In this document: positions 17,685 through 29,287 of the stretch, in pieces
Layout of the letters: every line of letters starts with the position of its first letter
Numbering within the stretch: the stretch's first letter is position 1
Assembly (NCBI RefSeq): GCF_000455365.1
Contig: NZ_HG315685.1
Span: 103,786-167,785 of the forward strand
Length of the DNA stretch: 64,000 nt
DNA from: Halopiger djelfimassiliensis
Lineage (GTDB): Archaea > Halobacteriota > Halobacteria > Halobacteriales > Natrialbaceae
Reading direction: 5' to 3'
Translations under genes and position numbers: made by a program
Notes under the pieces: model-generated
What the model was told of the DNA's origin: nothing
Databases searched by the model: none
Seen by the model: the letters and a program-made list of their open reading frames with translations, nothing else

Positions 17685-20060
17685 TCAGTCGTCTCCCGGC
17701 GCTGCGGGCTTTCCTGTCCCCATCGTTTCGGCCCGTGTCTCGAAGCGACCGACCAGCGATTGTAACTCCTCTGCACGATCCGAGAGCGACTCGGTACTGG
17801 TCGCGATTCGTTGGATCGAACTCGTCTGTTCCTCGGCGGCAGCGGAGACGTTCTGGACCTCCGTTGCCGTCCGATCGCTGACGCTCGTGATGTCGTCGAC
17901 CATCGTGGCGACCTCCTGGGCCGAGGTCGCCTGCTCGTCAGTCGCCTCGTTGATCGACTGGATGCCGGCGTTGGCCTCGTCGATCCGGTCGCCGATCGAC
18001 TCGAGCGTCTCGGCGGCTTCGTCGATGGTTTCCCTCCCGTCTTCGATGTCGGCCTGCATCTCGAACATGTCGTCAGCAACGGATTCCGTCGACTCCTCGA
18101 CGGCTTCGACGAGTTGTTCGACCTCCCGTGTCGCCACAGCGGTTTCCTCCGCGAGCGACTTGACTTCGGTCGCGACCACCGCGAACCCGTCTCCGGACGC
18201 CTCCGCGTTCGCGGCCTCGATGGATGCGTTTATCGCCAGCAGGTTGGTCTCTTCGGCGATGTCGTCGATCACCTCGACGATCTCGCCGATTCGTTCGACG
18301 TCGCGCTGCAAGGTCTCCATCTCGTCGACGGTCGCCGCAGCTTTCGATTCGATTCGGTCCATCTCCTCGATTGCCTCGGTCGCGGCCCGTTGGCCCTGTT
18401 TCCCCCTCGTGGCGGCCTGTTCCGACTGCTCCGCGACGGTCTCCGACGAGGACGCAACCTCCTCGATGGTCGCGGAAAGCTCAGTCAGTTCCTCGGCTGC
18501 GGTCTCGAGTTTCCGGCTTTGGGTATCCGCGCCGGCCGAAATCTCCTCGATGCTTTCGGCAACGTCGCCGCTCGAGGCCTCGATCTCTTCGGTGGAAGCG
18601 GTCACGTCCGAACTCCGATCGTCGACCTCCTGGGCGACGTGCTGGATCCGGACCACGAGTTGCTCGATGTCGGTTAGCATCTGATTGATCGCCTCGCCGA
18701 TCTCGGTCATGGCCTGACTCTGACTGTCCGTCTCGAGTCGCCTCGTGAGGTCGCCGTCGGCGGCTGCCTCGATGGTATCGCGGTAGGCGGCCGCTTTCGA
18801 TTCCAAGTGTGTGTTCAGCGCTTCGGCCTCCGCTTTGGCCTGCTGTGCCGTCGCTTTCGCCGTTTCGGCCTCCGCTTTGGCCTGCTCGGCTCGCTCGCGT
18901 TCCGCTTCGGCCTCCTGTGCGCGCCGTTTGACGTCCGAAAGTTGTGATTTGAGCGTCTCCCGGATCCGGACGAACAGCGTCGATAACTCGCCGAACTCGT
19001 CGCTCCGGGACTGATCGATCGTCACGTCGAGATCACCGCTCTCGATCGCTTCGGCGTATTCGGTCAACTCCTCGAGCGAACCGTTGATATCCCGGGAGAT
19101 GACCGCGCCAACCGCGACGAAACCGAGCAGCGAGATCCCGATCAGAACCATGAGACTTCGTGTCACTTCGTCGACGGTTCCAAAGACCGTGCTCCGCGGG
19201 GCGACGACGGTGACGACCCACGATTTCTCGTCGATCGGGACCGTCGCGACGACGGCCTGATCGTCTTCGATCCCGTCGTGGCTCGCCGTTACCACGTCGG
19301 TTCGTGGCTCCGTAACCTCCTCCTCGAGCCGGGGTAGTGCTTCGAGCATGGCGTACTCGCCGAGGATTTTCCCGGTGTCCTCGGCGAGCGCGACCCGTCC
19401 GTTCCTCGTGGAGACGACTTCGATCGTCCCTCCCTCGACGGGTGCCGTAAGTAGTGCTCCCCGTTCGGTCAGATCGACGGTGATGACTATCGCGCGTGTC
19501 CGTTGTCCCTCGACCGGGCTGACGAATCCGATCCGTTTCTCGCCGCCGATTTCGTACGGTTCGAACGAGCGGGCGCCGTCGACGCCGCTGAACGAGACGG
19601 CACGGACCGCCCACGGGCGGTCCGATTGAACCACCTGTTGGCCCTCCCGCTCCGATTGTGTGCTGATTTCGATCGTACTCGTCTCCATATTGTAGTAGTG
19701 GATCGACTGGACGTCGCTGGGGAGGATTTCGAGGTTCGTCCGGAGTGCGGTGCGGATCTCGTCCTCGGTGCCGTCCGTGATCGTCTCGTCCTTCGAGAGA
19801 CGGACGACGTCGGCGTTTCGGTCCTGGACGAATTCGTTGATACCGCTGGCTTCTCGATCGGCTGACTTGAGCAGCGTTTCCTCGGCGTCGTTCTCGACGC
19901 TCGCCTGAACGCCGGAAAACGTGATGTAGCCCACTCCGAGGAGCAACCCCGTGACGACGAGAATCGCCGCGCCGATTTTGAAGACGTATCGCCCCCGCAA
20001 CGTATCGTATACCCCCCGTATCGAACGGCCGTCGGGGTTACCGTCCCGTCTCGCATCCAT
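17685..20060 (-). CDS. Methyl-accepting chemotaxis transducer (Htr type)
   Basis: The 791-residue protein has TM1 (about 26-48), an extracellular sensor domain of about 250 residues of Cache-like type, TM2 (about 302-322), a HAMP domain (323-375), an Ala/Glu/Lys-rich coiled coil, a second HAMP-like segment and the MCP signalling hairpin with the tip sequence [17 protein letters not shown]. It would sense an external ligand and control CheA. The frame is open upstream through a tRNA gene, but ATG 20060 is chosen because the basic N-terminus and TM1 follow directly and an AT-rich promoter (ataatcattaaa region) precedes it. No che gene is adjacent. It is enclosed by two tRNA-Asp repeats. Confidence 0.94.
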   Translation of the reverse strand: MDARRDGNPDGRSIRGVYDTLRGRYVFKIGAAILVVTGLLLGVGYITFSGVQASVENDAEETLLKSADREASGINEFVQDRNADVVRLSKDETITDGTEDEIRTALRTNLEILPSDVQSIHYYNMETSTIEISTQSEREGQQVVQSDRPWAVRAVSFSGVDGARSFEPYEIGGEKRIGFVSPVEGQRTRAIVITVDLTERGALLTAPVEGGTIEVVSTRNGRVALAEDTGKILGEYAMLEALPRLEEEVTEPRTDVVTASHDGIEDDQAVVATVPIDEKSWVVTVVAPRSTVFGTVDEVTRSLMVLIGISLLGFVAVGAVISRDINGSLEELTEYAEAIESGDLDVTIDQSRSDEFGELSTLFVRIRETLKSQLSDVKRRAQEAEAERERAEQAKAEAETAKATAQQAKAEAEALNTHLESKAAAYRDTIEAAADGDLTRRLETDSQSQAMTEIGEAINQMLTDIEQLVVRIQHVAQEVDDRSSDVTASTEEIEASSGDVAESIEEISAGADTQSRKLETAAEELTELSATIEEVASSSETVAEQSEQAATRGKQGQRAATEAIEEMDRIESKAAATVDEMETLQRDVERIGEIVEVIDDIAEETNLLAINASIEAANAEASGDGFAVVATEVKSLAEETAVATREVEQLVEAVEESTESVADDMFEMQADIEDGRETIDEAAETLESIGDRIDEANAGIQSINEATDEQATSAQEVATMVDDITSVSDRTATEVQNVSAAAEEQTSSIQRIATSTESLSDRAEELQSLVGRFETRAETMGTGKPAAPGDD

Positions 20061-20200
20061 ATCTTGGTAATTCGATATATAATCATTAAACCTGATGGCC
20101 CCTCGAGTGCGCGACTTCGCGGTCGGAGGGTACCGATAGCACACCGGCAGTTGGACGCGAGGGCTCCAGTCGTCCAGCCGTGAGAACGAGCGACCCGCTG

Positions 20201-20330
20201 TCGAAGTCGAGTATCGGAAAAGCGCCCGAGGCGGGATTTGAACCCGCGTCACGACCGTGACAGGGTCGTATGATGGGCCACTACACCACCCGGGCTCGCA
20301 ACTCATCGTTTCCGGGTGAGAGTATTAAGG
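20201..20330 (-). repeat. 130-bp direct repeat, copy 2 (tRNA-Asp plus flanks)
   Basis: Identical to 17508-17637, offset exactly 2693 bases. Together with copy 1 it brackets the transducer gene, giving the structure repeat-transducer-repeat. Recombination between copies would delete the transducer and leave one tRNA-Asp. Confidence 0.95.
20223..20295 (-). tRNA. tRNA-Asp (GUC), copy 2
   Basis: Identical in every base to the copy at 17530-17602, with the same 5' promoter-like sequence, so both copies are expected to be expressed. Anticodon GUC, no intron, CCA not encoded. Confidence 0.97.
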
Positions 20331-20608
20331 CTTTCCAATCGAACCCCGTGTGGTACGGCGAATCGGGACACGATTTCGGCCGCTCGAGGAGGTATCTATG
20401 CCAATTACTCACACGACCCACAAGGAATTTAACTGATAACCGGGTATTGACACGTGTGATCGGCAACTCCGGTCAGGTTCGCCCGGGGTTGGTTAGCCGT
20501 GCTTTTGGATCGAGTTAGTAACCGTTAAATGCTTCCCGACGGTATCTGGCTGTAGTATCTCGTGACAGCCGCTTCTCTCCCGATAGCCCACACGCACATC
20601 ATCAACAC
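20331..20608. other. 278-bp intergenic region upstream of the RNA polymerase operon
   Basis: It contains AT-rich candidates for the operon promoter (aaggaatttaactgataacc at about 20421-20440 and gttaaatgc at about 20524-20532). Neither can be chosen from sequence alone; the later one would give a leader of roughly 50-60 nt before rpoH. No gene is recognised. Confidence 0.4.
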
Positions 20609-20836
20609 ATGGTAGACGTAAGCCAACACGAACTCGTTCCGGAACACACCGTCCTCGAGGAGGACGTGCTCGAGGAGGTGCTCTCCGAGTACGATATCGA
20701 CCGTACAGACCTGCCCAAAATCAAACGCAACGACCCCGCCCTGCCGGACGAGGCGGAGGTCGGCGACGTCATCAAGATCGTTCGCGACTCACGGACAACC
20801 GATCAGGCAGTCGTATACCGACTCGTGGTGGAATAA
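20609..20836 (+). CDS. rpoH: DNA-directed RNA polymerase subunit H (Rpo5)
   Basis: The 75-residue archaeal subunit, homologous to the C-terminal part of eukaryotic RPB5, shows [20 protein letters not shown] and [12 protein letters not shown] motifs. It is part of the polymerase jaw. It is the first gene of the rpoH-B''-B'-A'-A''-nusA operon; its TAA is directly followed by the rpoB'' ATG with no spacer. Confidence 0.98.
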   Translation: MVDVSQHELVPEHTVLEEDVLEEVLSEYDIDRTDLPKIKRNDPALPDEAEVGDVIKIVRDSRTTDQAVVYRLVVE

Positions 20837-22417
20837 ATGGCAATGGAACTCGACCGAGACAAACGACGGGACATTTCGCGCGAATACTTCTCGAGGGAAC
20901 GGCTCGCAGAACACCACTATCGCTCCTTCAACGCCTTCCTCAACCGCGGCATGCAGGAAGTCGTCGACGAGAAGGAGACGATCGACACTGACATCGGCGA
21001 CAAGGAAGGCGAGGAGCCGGTACACGTCGAACTCGGCGACGTTCGCGTCGTCACGCCCCGCGTCCGCGAGGCGGACGGCTCCGAGGAACTGCTGTACCCG
21101 CAGGAGGCCCGCCTCCGGAACATCACCTACTCCGCGCCGGTCTTCATGGAGATGTCTATCGTCAAAGGCGAGGAGGGTGACCAGCGGGTCGTCGACTCCA
21201 CGGAGACCAAGATCGGTCGCATGCCGATCATGGTCGGTTCCGAGAAGTGTAACATTGCGGGCTTTTCCGACGAGGAACTCATCGAAATCGGCGAAGACCC
21301 GGCCGATCCCGGCGGCTACTTCATCGTCAACGGCTCCGAGCGGGTGCTGATGACCAGCGAGGACCTCGCGCCAAACAAGATCCTCGCCGAGTACGACACC
21401 AAGTACGGCGACGAGATTCAGGTCGCCAAGACGTTCTCACAGCGGCGGGGGTACCGCGCCCTGGTACTCTGTGAACGAACGCGTGACGGGCTGCTCGAGG
21501 TCTCGTTCCCCTCCGTCTCGGGATCGATCAACTTCGTGACGCTCGTGCGTGCGCTGGGCCTCGAGTCCGACGAGGAGATCGTCCACAAGGTCTCGAACGA
21601 TCCCGAGGTCGTCAAGTACATGCTCGAGAACCTGGAGGAAGCGGACGTCCAGACCGAAGAGGAGGCCATCGAGGCGCTCGGGCGTCGGGTCGCCTCCGGC
21701 CAGGGCAAAAACTACCAGCTCAAGCGCGCCAACTACGTCATCGACCGCTACCTCCTGCCCCATCTCCACGAGGACGGGGTCCCCGAGGAGGACGTCCGAA
21801 TCAACAAGGCCCACTACCTCTGTCGGATGGCCGAGGCCTGTTTCGAACTCGCGTTGGGCCGACGCGAGGCCGACGACAAGGACCACTACGCCAACAAACG
21901 CCTGAAGGTCAGCGGCGATCTGATGAAGGATCTGTTCCGGACGGCGCTGAACAAGCTCGCCCGGGACGTGAAATACCAGCTCGAGCGCGCGAACATGCGC
22001 AACCGGAACCTCTCGGTCTCGACGGTCGTCCGATCGGACGTCCTGACGGAGCGACTCGAACACCCGATCGCGACCGGCAACTGGGTCGGCGGCCGCTCCG
22101 GCGTGAGCCAGCTCGTCGACCGGACCGACTTCATGGGCGTGCTCTCGCACCTGCGTCGGCTTCGCAGCCCGCTCTCGCGCTCGCAGCCCCACTTCGAGGC
22201 GCGTGACCTGCACGCGACCCAGTGGGGTCGCATCTGTCCCTCCGAGACGCCCGAAGGACCGAACTGTGGGCTGGTAAAGAACTTCGCACAAGCGATGGAA
22301 CTCTCCCAGAACGTCGAGGACGAGAGCAAACTCAAACGCGAACTGGCCTCGATGGGCGTCGAGGGTATTCCGGGCATCGAGAGCATCGAACGATCGACAT
22401 CGCCGGCAGACGACTGA
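20837..22417 (+). CDS. rpoB2: RNA polymerase subunit B'' (N-terminal half of the beta homologue)
   Basis: The 526-residue protein contains the protrusion, lobe and fork parts of the second largest subunit: RLRNITYSAPVFMEM, GGYFIVNGSERVLMTSEDLA, and the fork-loop region LRRLRSPLSRSQPHFEARDLH followed by CPSETPEGPNCGLVKNFA. In haloarchaea and methanogens the subunit is split into B'' and B', and the split is seen here, with B' starting six bases after the B'' stop. It acts in the RNA polymerase core. Confidence 0.98.
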   Translation: MAMELDRDKRRDISREYFSRERLAEHHYRSFNAFLNRGMQEVVDEKETIDTDIGDKEGEEPVHVELGDVRVVTPRVREADGSEELLYPQEARLRNITYSAPVFMEMSIVKGEEGDQRVVDSTETKIGRMPIMVGSEKCNIAGFSDEELIEIGEDPADPGGYFIVNGSERVLMTSEDLAPNKILAEYDTKYGDEIQVAKTFSQRRGYRALVLCERTRDGLLEVSFPSVSGSINFVTLVRALGLESDEEIVHKVSNDPEVVKYMLENLEEADVQTEEEAIEALGRRVASGQGKNYQLKRANYVIDRYLLPHLHEDGVPEEDVRINKAHYLCRMAEACFELALGRREADDKDHYANKRLKVSGDLMKDLFRTALNKLARDVKYQLERANMRNRNLSVSTVVRSDVLTERLEHPIATGNWVGGRSGVSQLVDRTDFMGVLSHLRRLRSPLSRSQPHFEARDLHATQWGRICPSETPEGPNCGLVKNFAQAMELSQNVEDESKLKRELASMGVEGIPGIESIERSTSPADD

Positions 22418-22423
22418 TCAATC

Positions 22424-24253
22424 ATGAGTAGCCAAGAACGAGACGCCAAAGTCTACGTCAACGGGTCGCTGGTTGGAACGCACCCGAACCCGCACGAACT
22501 CGCAGAACAGATCCGAGAAGCACGACGCATCGGCGACGTTTCCGAGATGGTCAACGTCTCGGTCAAAGACCGTACCCGCGAAGTGATCGTCAACGCCGAC
22601 GCGGGTCGTGCCCGGCGGCCGCTGTTGGTCGTCGAGGACGGCGAACCCCGCATCTCCGACCAGGAGATCGAAGCGCTCCGTAACGGCGATCTCGAGTTCG
22701 AGGACCTCGTCGACCACGGCTACGTCGAGTTCATCGACGCCGAGGAGGAAGAGGACATCCTCGTCGCCGTCGACGAGGACGATCTCACCGAGAAACACAC
22801 GCACCTCGAGATCGACCCGTCGCTGATCTTCGGGATCGGTGCGGGGATGATCCCCTACCCCGAGCACAACGCGAGTCCGCGTATTACGATGGGTGCGGGG
22901 ATGATCAAGCAGTCGCTGGGGCTGCCGTCGGCGAACTACCGGATCCGACCGGATACGCGCCAGCACCTGCTGCATTACCCACAGCTCTCGATGGTCAAGA
23001 CCCAGACTACCGAACAGATCGGCTTCGACGACCGGCCCGCAGCCCAGAACTTCGTCGTCGCCGTGATGAGCTACGAGGGGTTCAACATCGAGGACGCGCT
23101 TGTCATGAACAAGGCAAGCGTCGAACGGGCGCTTGCCCGATCGCACTTCTTCCGGACTTACGAGGGCGAGGAACGGCGATATCCCGGCGGTCAGGAGGAT
23201 CGTTTCGAGATCCCCTCTCAGGACGTCCGCGGTGCCCGCGGCGAGGAAGCCTACGCTCATCTGGACGAGGACGGCCTCGTCAACCCCGAGACGGAAGTCG
23301 ACGAGAACTCCGTCCTGCTGGGGAAAACGAGCCCGCCGCGGTTCCTCGAGGAACCCGACGACATGGGCGGCCTCTCGCCACAGAAGCGCCGTGAGACTTC
23401 GGTCACTATGCGATCCGGCGAGTCCGGCGTCGTCGACACCGTCACCCTCATGGAGGGCGAGGACGGCTCGAAGCTCTCGAAGGTCTCCGTCCGCGACGAG
23501 CGCATCCCCGAACTGGGAGACAAGTTCGCGTCGCGACACGGCCAGAAGGGGGTCGTCGGCCACCTCGCACCACAGGAGGACATGCCCTTCACCGAGGACG
23601 GCGTCGTGCCGGACCTCGTGTTGAACCCCCACGCGCTGCCGTCGCGGATGACCGTCGGTCACATCCTCGAGATGATCGGCGGCAAACTCGGCGCGATGGA
23701 GGGCCGTCGCGTCGACGGGACGCCGTTCCTCGGCGAGGACGAAGAGGACCTCCGCAAGGGACTCGAGGAAGCCGGGTTCGACTCCGCCGGCAAGGAGACC
23801 ATGTACTCCGGCATTACGGGCGAGAAGATCGAGGCCGAGATCTTCGTCGGGATCATTTTCTACCAGAAGCTCTACCACATGGTCTCGAACAAACTGCACG
23901 CCCGCTCGCGCGGGCCGGTGCAGGTGCTGACCCGCCAGCCGACGGAGGGACGTGCCCGCGAGGGCGGTCTCCGTATCGGGGAGATGGAACGCGACGTGTT
24001 CATCGGTCACGGGGCCGCGATGACGCTGAAAGAACGGCTGCTCGATGAGTCCGACCGCGAGTTCATCCACGTCTGTGGCAACTGTGGGATGAGCGCGGTC
24101 GAGAACGTCGAACAACGGCGCGTCTACTGTCCGAACTGTGACGAGGAGACCGACATCCACGAGATCGAGATGAGCTACGCGTTCAAGCTCCTGCTGGACG
24201 AGATGAAGGCTCTGGGTATCGCGCCGCGACTGGAACTGGAAGACGCCGTCTAA
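22424..24253 (+). CDS. rpoB1: RNA polymerase subunit B' (C-terminal half of the beta homologue)
   Basis: The 609-residue protein begins with [11 protein letters not shown] of the external/hybrid-binding region, contains [19 protein letters not shown] and [13 protein letters not shown] of the catalytic wall, and ends in a zinc site with two Cys pairs (CGNCG and CPNC) near residues 548-570 in the anchor/clamp region. Together with B'' it forms half of the active-centre cleft. The internal rpoA' gene starts nine bases after its stop. Confidence 0.98.
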   Translation: MSSQERDAKVYVNGSLVGTHPNPHELAEQIREARRIGDVSEMVNVSVKDRTREVIVNADAGRARRPLLVVEDGEPRISDQEIEALRNGDLEFEDLVDHGYVEFIDAEEEEDILVAVDEDDLTEKHTHLEIDPSLIFGIGAGMIPYPEHNASPRITMGAGMIKQSLGLPSANYRIRPDTRQHLLHYPQLSMVKTQTTEQIGFDDRPAAQNFVVAVMSYEGFNIEDALVMNKASVERALARSHFFRTYEGEERRYPGGQEDRFEIPSQDVRGARGEEAYAHLDEDGLVNPETEVDENSVLLGKTSPPRFLEEPDDMGGLSPQKRRETSVTMRSGESGVVDTVTLMEGEDGSKLSKVSVRDERIPELGDKFASRHGQKGVVGHLAPQEDMPFTEDGVVPDLVLNPHALPSRMTVGHILEMIGGKLGAMEGRRVDGTPFLGEDEEDLRKGLEEAGFDSAGKETMYSGITGEKIEAEIFVGIIFYQKLYHMVSNKLHARSRGPVQVLTRQPTEGRAREGGLRIGEMERDVFIGHGAAMTLKERLLDESDREFIHVCGNCGMSAVENVEQRRVYCPNCDEETDIHEIEMSYAFKLLLDEMKALGIAPRLELEDAV

Positions 24254-24262
24254 GCAACCACC

Positions 24263-27184
24263 ATGCGAAACACCACACCAAAAGACATCGGATCGATCAA
24301 CTTCGGGCTCATGGAGCCCGAGGAGTACCGGGAGATGAGCGCGACGAAGATCATCACCGCCGACACCTACGACGACGACGGGTTCCCCATCGACATGGGG
24401 CTGATGGATCCGCGTCTGGGGGTTATCGATCCCGGCCTCGAGTGCAAGACCTGCGGCAAACACTCCGGGTCGTGTAACGGCCACTTCGGGCACATCGAAC
24501 TGGCAGCTCCCGTTATCCATGTCGGGTTCACGAAACTCATTCGGCGGCTCCTGCGTGGGACGTGTCGGGAGTGCTCGAAGCTGTTGCTCACCGAGGACGA
24601 GCGCGAGGAGTTCCGCGGCCAGATCGACGAATCGCGCAAACTCGGCCGCGACCTCAACGACGTCACCAAGGCCGCCATTCGGCAGGCCCGGAAGAAGGAC
24701 CGGTGTCCGTTCTGTGGCGAAATCCAGTACGACATCGACCACGAGAAGCCGACCACCTACTACGAGGTCCAGCAGGTACTGACCAGCGAGTACTCCCAGC
24801 GCATCGCCGCGGCGATGCAGGGCGAGGAGGACGGCGAGCGGATGTCCCCGGACGAACTCGCCGAGGAGACCGAGATCGAACTCAGCCGGGTCAACGAGAT
24901 CCTCTCGGGCTCGTTCCGCCCGCGCGAGAGCCAGCGAAAGGCCATCGAGAAGGCACTCGACATCGATCTCACCGAGGAGGACACGAACAAGCTGATGCCG
25001 AGCGACATCCGGGACTGGTTCGAGGACATTCCGGACGAGGATATCGAGGTTCTCGGCATCGATCCCGACCGGTCCCGTCCCGAGTGGATGATCCTCACCG
25101 TCCTCCCGGTGCCGCCGGTTACGGCGCGACCGTCGATCACGCTGGATAACGGGCAACGCTCGGAGGACGACCTCACGCACAAACTCGTCGACATCATCCG
25201 GATCAACCAGCGGTTCATGGAGAACCGCGAAGCCGGGGCTCCCCAGCTGATCATCGAGGACCTCTGGGAACTGCTCCAGTATCACGTCACGACGTTCATG
25301 GACAACGAGATTTCGGGGACGCCGCCGGCCCGCCACCGCTCGGGACGGCCGCTCAAAACCCTCTCTCAGCGCCTGAAGGGCAAGGAGGGCCGCTTCCGCG
25401 GGTCGCTATCCGGGAAGCGCGTGAACTTCTCGGCCCGGACCGTCATCTCGCCGGACCCGACGCTTTCGCTCAACGAGGTCGGCGTTCCGGATCGGGTCGC
25501 CAAGGAGATGACCCAGACGATGAACGTCACCGAGCGGAACCTCGAGGAGGCCCGGCGGTTCGTTTCCAACGGCCCCGAGGGCCATCCCGGTGCCAACTAC
25601 GTTCGGCGGCCGGACGGCCGTCGCCTGAAGGTGACCGAGAAGAACTGCGAGCAACTCGCCGAGAAGGTCGAGGCCGGCTGGGAGGTCAACCGCCACCTCA
25701 TCGACGGCGACATCGTCATCTTCAACCGCCAGCCGTCGCTGCACCGGATGTCGATCATGGCCCACGAGGTCGTGGTCATGCCGTACAAGACCTTCCGGCT
25801 GAACACCGTCGTCTGTCCGCCCTACAACGCCGACTTCGACGGCGACGAGATGAACATGCACGCCCTCCAGAACGAGGAGGCTCGCGCGGAGGCGCGCGTG
25901 CTCATGCGCGTGCAGGAACAAATTCTAAGCCCTCGCTTCGGCGAGAACATTATCGGCGCGATTCAGGACCACATCTCCGGGATGTACCTGCTGACCCACG
26001 ACAACCCGCGGTTCAACGAGACGCAGGCGCTGGACTTGCTGCGGGCCACCCGGATCGACGAACTGCCCGAGCCAAGCGGCATCGACGACGAGGGACAGCC
26101 GTTCTGGACCGGGTACGACGTCTTCTCCGAACTGCTGCCCGACGATCTGAACCTCGAGTTCACGGGCACCATCGGCGACGATGTCGTCATCGAGGACGGG
26201 CAACTCATCGACGGGACCATCGCCGAGGACGAGGTCGGCGAGTTCGGCGGCGAGATCGTCGACACCATCACGAAGATCTACGGCAACACCCGCGCCCGGA
26301 TCTTCATCAACGAGGTCTCGACGCTCGCGATGCGGGCGATCATGCACTTCGGGTTCTCGATCGGGATCGACGACGAGACGATTCCGGAGGAAGCCCAGTC
26401 CCGCATCGACGAGACCATCGACGACGCCTACGATCGGGTCCAGGAACTCATCGAGGCCTACGAACGCGGCGAACTCGAGAGCCTGCCGGGCCGGACGATC
26501 GACGAGACGCTCGAGATGAAGATCATGCAGACGCTCTCGCGGGCGCGTGACAATGCGGGGAACATCGCGGACGAACACTTCACCGACGACAACCCCGCCG
26601 TCGTCATGGCCGATTCCGGGGCCCGCGGGTCGATGCTGAATCTAACTCAGATGGCCGGCTGTGTCGGCCAACAGGCCGTTCGTGGCGAACGGATCAACCG
26701 CGGCTACGAGGATCGGACCCTCAGCCACTACGAGCCAAACGATCTCTCGGCGGAAGCACACGGCTTCGTCGAGAACTCCTATACCTCCGGGCTGACCCCG
26801 CGGGAGTTTTTCTTCCACGCGATGGGTGGCCGCGAGGGGCTGGTCGACACTGCAGTCCGAACGTCGAAGTCCGGCTACCTGCAGCGTCGGCTGATCAACG
26901 CCCTCTCGGAACTCGAGACCCAGTACGACGGCACTGTTCGGGACACCTCGGACACGATCGTCCAGTTCGAGTTCGGTGAGGACGGCACCTCGCCGGTCAA
27001 GGTGTCCTCGGGCGACGAAAACGAGATCGACGTCGAGCAGATCGCCGATCGCGTCCTCGATTCGGAGTTCGACTCCGAAGAAGCGAAACAGGAGTTCCTC
27101 GGTACCACGACCGAGCCGACGAACCTCTCGGAGCATGCGGATAATCGACTGCTCGAGGGGACGGAGGTGACCTCCGATGACTGA
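24263..27184 (+). CDS. rpoA1: RNA polymerase subunit A' (N-terminal part of the beta' homologue)
   Basis: The 973-residue largest subunit has clamp zinc ligands ([17 protein letters not shown]), a second Cys cluster (CRECSKLL with CPFCGE), the conserved [20 protein letters not shown] switch region, and the catalytic metal motif [12 protein letters not shown] near residues 522-533 that holds the active-site magnesium. The bridge-helix region lies near the C-terminal third ([19 protein letters not shown]). It overlaps rpoA'' by 8 bases, so translation is probably coupled. Confidence 0.98.
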   Translation: MRNTTPKDIGSINFGLMEPEEYREMSATKIITADTYDDDGFPIDMGLMDPRLGVIDPGLECKTCGKHSGSCNGHFGHIELAAPVIHVGFTKLIRRLLRGTCRECSKLLLTEDEREEFRGQIDESRKLGRDLNDVTKAAIRQARKKDRCPFCGEIQYDIDHEKPTTYYEVQQVLTSEYSQRIAAAMQGEEDGERMSPDELAEETEIELSRVNEILSGSFRPRESQRKAIEKALDIDLTEEDTNKLMPSDIRDWFEDIPDEDIEVLGIDPDRSRPEWMILTVLPVPPVTARPSITLDNGQRSEDDLTHKLVDIIRINQRFMENREAGAPQLIIEDLWELLQYHVTTFMDNEISGTPPARHRSGRPLKTLSQRLKGKEGRFRGSLSGKRVNFSARTVISPDPTLSLNEVGVPDRVAKEMTQTMNVTERNLEEARRFVSNGPEGHPGANYVRRPDGRRLKVTEKNCEQLAEKVEAGWEVNRHLIDGDIVIFNRQPSLHRMSIMAHEVVVMPYKTFRLNTVVCPPYNADFDGDEMNMHALQNEEARAEARVLMRVQEQILSPRFGENIIGAIQDHISGMYLLTHDNPRFNETQALDLLRATRIDELPEPSGIDDEGQPFWTGYDVFSELLPDDLNLEFTGTIGDDVVIEDGQLIDGTIAEDEVGEFGGEIVDTITKIYGNTRARIFINEVSTLAMRAIMHFGFSIGIDDETIPEEAQSRIDETIDDAYDRVQELIEAYERGELESLPGRTIDETLEMKIMQTLSRARDNAGNIADEHFTDDNPAVVMADSGARGSMLNLTQMAGCVGQQAVRGERINRGYEDRTLSHYEPNDLSAEAHGFVENSYTSGLTPREFFFHAMGGREGLVDTAVRTSKSGYLQRRLINALSELETQYDGTVRDTSDTIVQFEFGEDGTSPVKVSSGDENEIDVEQIADRVLDSEFDSEEAKQEFLGTTTEPTNLSEHADNRLLEGTEVTSDD

Positions 27185-28376
27185 AATCGAGTACGACGTC
27201 GACGACGATACCATCGCGGTCGTCGAGGATACGAACCTGCCGCGGCGACTCAAAAACGAGGTGTACGAGACGCTCGAGGACCGCGCGAACGTTACCGTCG
27301 AGGACGCCGACGAACTGGCGAAAGCCGTCGAAGCCAGGTACATCGACACGCGGGTCGATCCGCTCGATCCCGTCGGCACCGTCTCGGCCCAGTCGATCGG
27401 CGAACCCGGGACGCAGCTGACGATGAACACGTTCCACTACGCCGGCGTCGCCGAAATCGACGTGACACAGGGGCTGCCGCGGCTGATCGAACTCGTCGAC
27501 GCCCGGAAGACCCCCGACACGCCGATGATGACGGTCCACCTCGAGGACGAGTACGCAACCGAACGCGAGAAGGCCCACGAGGTCGTCTGGAACATCGAGG
27601 CGACCAAGATCCTCGCGCTGGGTGACGTCTCGACGAACGTCGCGGACATGCGGGTCCAGATTTCGCTCAACGAGGACACCCTCCGCGAGCGAATGATCAC
27701 GCCCGAGGAAGTCGCCGAGATCATCGAGGACAACCTCGGCGTGAAGACGGTCCAGCAGGGAACCCAGATCGAGTTCGGTCCCGAGGAACCCTCCTACCGG
27801 GATCTGCTCCAGCTCGTCGAGGAACTGCGCGATATCACCTTCAAGGGGATCGAGGACATCTCACGGGTCGTCATCCGCCGCGAGGAGATGGACGACGGCA
27901 GCGAGGAGTTCGTCCTCTACACCGAGGGGTCGGCCTTCGGCGAAGTGTTGGAGATCGAGGGCGTCGACGCCTCGCGGACGACGTGTAACAACATCCACGA
28001 GATCCACCGCAACCTCGGTATCGAGGCCGCCCGCGAGGCCATCATCGAGGAGACCAACAACACGCTGGCCGAACAGGGTCTCGACGACGTCAACGTCCGT
28101 CACCTGATGCTGGTCGCGGACATCATGACCAACCGCGGCGAGATCGAATCGATCGGCCGCCACGGCATCTCGGGATCGAAGGAATCCGTACTCGCCCGTG
28201 CAGCGTTCGAGGTGACGGTCAACCACCTGCTCAACGCCGCGATCCACGGCGAAGTCGACGATCTGGACGGTGTCACGGAGAACGTCATCGTCGGGAAGCC
28301 GATCAAGCTCGGTACCGGCGACGTCGACCTTCGGATGGGGTCGACGAGTCCCGGCTCCGGCGGTCAGGCCGACTGA
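27177..28376 (+). CDS. rpoA2: RNA polymerase subunit A'' (C-terminal part of the beta' homologue)
   Basis: The 399-residue protein contains the trigger-loop region and cleft: [20 protein letters not shown] and [19 protein letters not shown] near residues 68-105, and the C-terminal [19 protein letters not shown] motif. It completes the A subunit with A'. No intein is present. It starts inside the end of rpoA' and is followed three bases later by nusA. Confidence 0.98.
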   Translation: MTEIEYDVDDDTIAVVEDTNLPRRLKNEVYETLEDRANVTVEDADELAKAVEARYIDTRVDPLDPVGTVSAQSIGEPGTQLTMNTFHYAGVAEIDVTQGLPRLIELVDARKTPDTPMMTVHLEDEYATEREKAHEVVWNIEATKILALGDVSTNVADMRVQISLNEDTLRERMITPEEVAEIIEDNLGVKTVQQGTQIEFGPEEPSYRDLLQLVEELRDITFKGIEDISRVVIRREEMDDGSEEFVLYTEGSAFGEVLEIEGVDASRTTCNNIHEIHRNLGIEAAREAIIEETNNTLAEQGLDDVNVRHLMLVADIMTNRGEIESIGRHGISGSKESVLARAAFEVTVNHLLNAAIHGEVDDLDGVTENVIVGKPIKLGTGDVDLRMGSTSPGSGGQAD

Positions 28377-28379
28377 TCG

Positions 28380-28841
28380 ATGCCGGTCACCCTCGACGAC
28401 GACGCCCGTCAGTACCTCGCCGCGTTCGAGGACGTAACGGGTGTACCCGGGCAGGACTGTCTCCTCATCGGAGACGGAACCGACGACGCGACGAACGGTT
28501 CGAACACCGACGCCGAGCGGCTGTTGATCGTCGTCTCGAGCGGCCGGATGGGAGAGGCGATCGGCCCCGACGGTCGAACCGTCACGCAATACCAGGAGCG
28601 GGTCGGAGTTCCGGTTCGGCTCGTCGAAGACGCGGACGACCCGGAAGCGTTCGTTGCGAACACGCTCGCGCCTGCGGCGGTGTACAACGTGACAATCAGC
28701 GAGAACGACGACACCGTCGCGTACGTCGAAGTCGCGGAGGACGATCGGGGCGTCGCTATCGGTTCGAACGGCCGGACGATCGACGCCGCACGCAGGCTTG
28801 CAAAGCGTCACTTCGCGATCGACGACATCCAACTGCTCTAA
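28380..28841 (+). CDS. nusA: NusA-like transcription factor with KH domains
   Basis: The 153-residue archaeal NusA lacks the S1 domain of bacterial NusA and consists of two KH folds with GRMGEAIGPDGRTVTQY and RGVAIGSNGRTIDAARRLAK GxxG-type loops. A roughly 10-residue Asp/Asn-rich insertion (GDGTDDATNGSNTDAE) lies in the first KH fold. It probably binds nascent RNA and modulates elongation or termination. It is the last gene of the RNA polymerase operon. Confidence 0.95.
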   Translation: MPVTLDDDARQYLAAFEDVTGVPGQDCLLIGDGTDDATNGSNTDAERLLIVVSSGRMGEAIGPDGRTVTQYQERVGVPVRLVEDADDPEAFVANTLAPAAVYNVTISENDDTVAYVEVAEDDRGVAIGSNGRTIDAARRLAKRHFAIDDIQLL

Positions 28842-29287
28842 TCGGCGCCGCGTCGATTCTCTCTCCCTTCACTGAGTCGCTCTCGAGTCCGCACCGAAAT
28901 CCGATCCCCTTCTCTTGGATACGCCGGCCGTTCTCCCGCTCGAGTCGGACGAATACAGGGAGTCGTTACTCTTGCCATCGGGACGTGTCACTAACTCCTT
29001 CGTCGCTCTCTAGTCTGTCAACTGCTGAATTCCGGTGGCGTCACGAAAACCTCGCCCCGTTTTTCGACTGTTATCATAACCGGCGATTGTGTTATTTCCT
29101 AACCTCCATAAATTTGAGCTAACAGAATGAATATATTTTATGTCTTTTATACATATTGGATATTAATAAAACTAGCAATTAGCGAGTACAGGGCGTTTTA
29201 CGGGTTTTTATGATCTGATATTGTATATTCTCATTCTGAATGTCACAACCAAAACAATAATCAACTGCCGATGATAGGAGCAGTCGT
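28842..29287. other. 446-bp intergenic region between nusA and the aldehyde dehydrogenase
   Basis: The right half (about 29070-29265) is markedly AT-rich for this genome and should contain the aldehyde dehydrogenase promoter (acaataatcaa near 29255). The left half has short T/C-rich stretches suited to termination of the polymerase operon (for example ccccgtttttcg near 29055). A 28-codon AT-rich frame from 29127 looks accidental. No RNA gene is recognised. Confidence 0.5.

Noticed and set aside
22418-25336. 972-codon minus-strand frame opposite rpoB'/rpoA'
   Set aside because: Antisense shadow of genuine polymerase genes; typical of GC-rich haloarchaeal DNA with third-position bias and without any domain signature.
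29127-29213. 28-codon hydrophobic frame MNIFYVFYTYW...
   Set aside because: Lies in AT-rich intergenic DNA where such frames arise by chance; no promoter spacing and composition unlike halophilic proteins.
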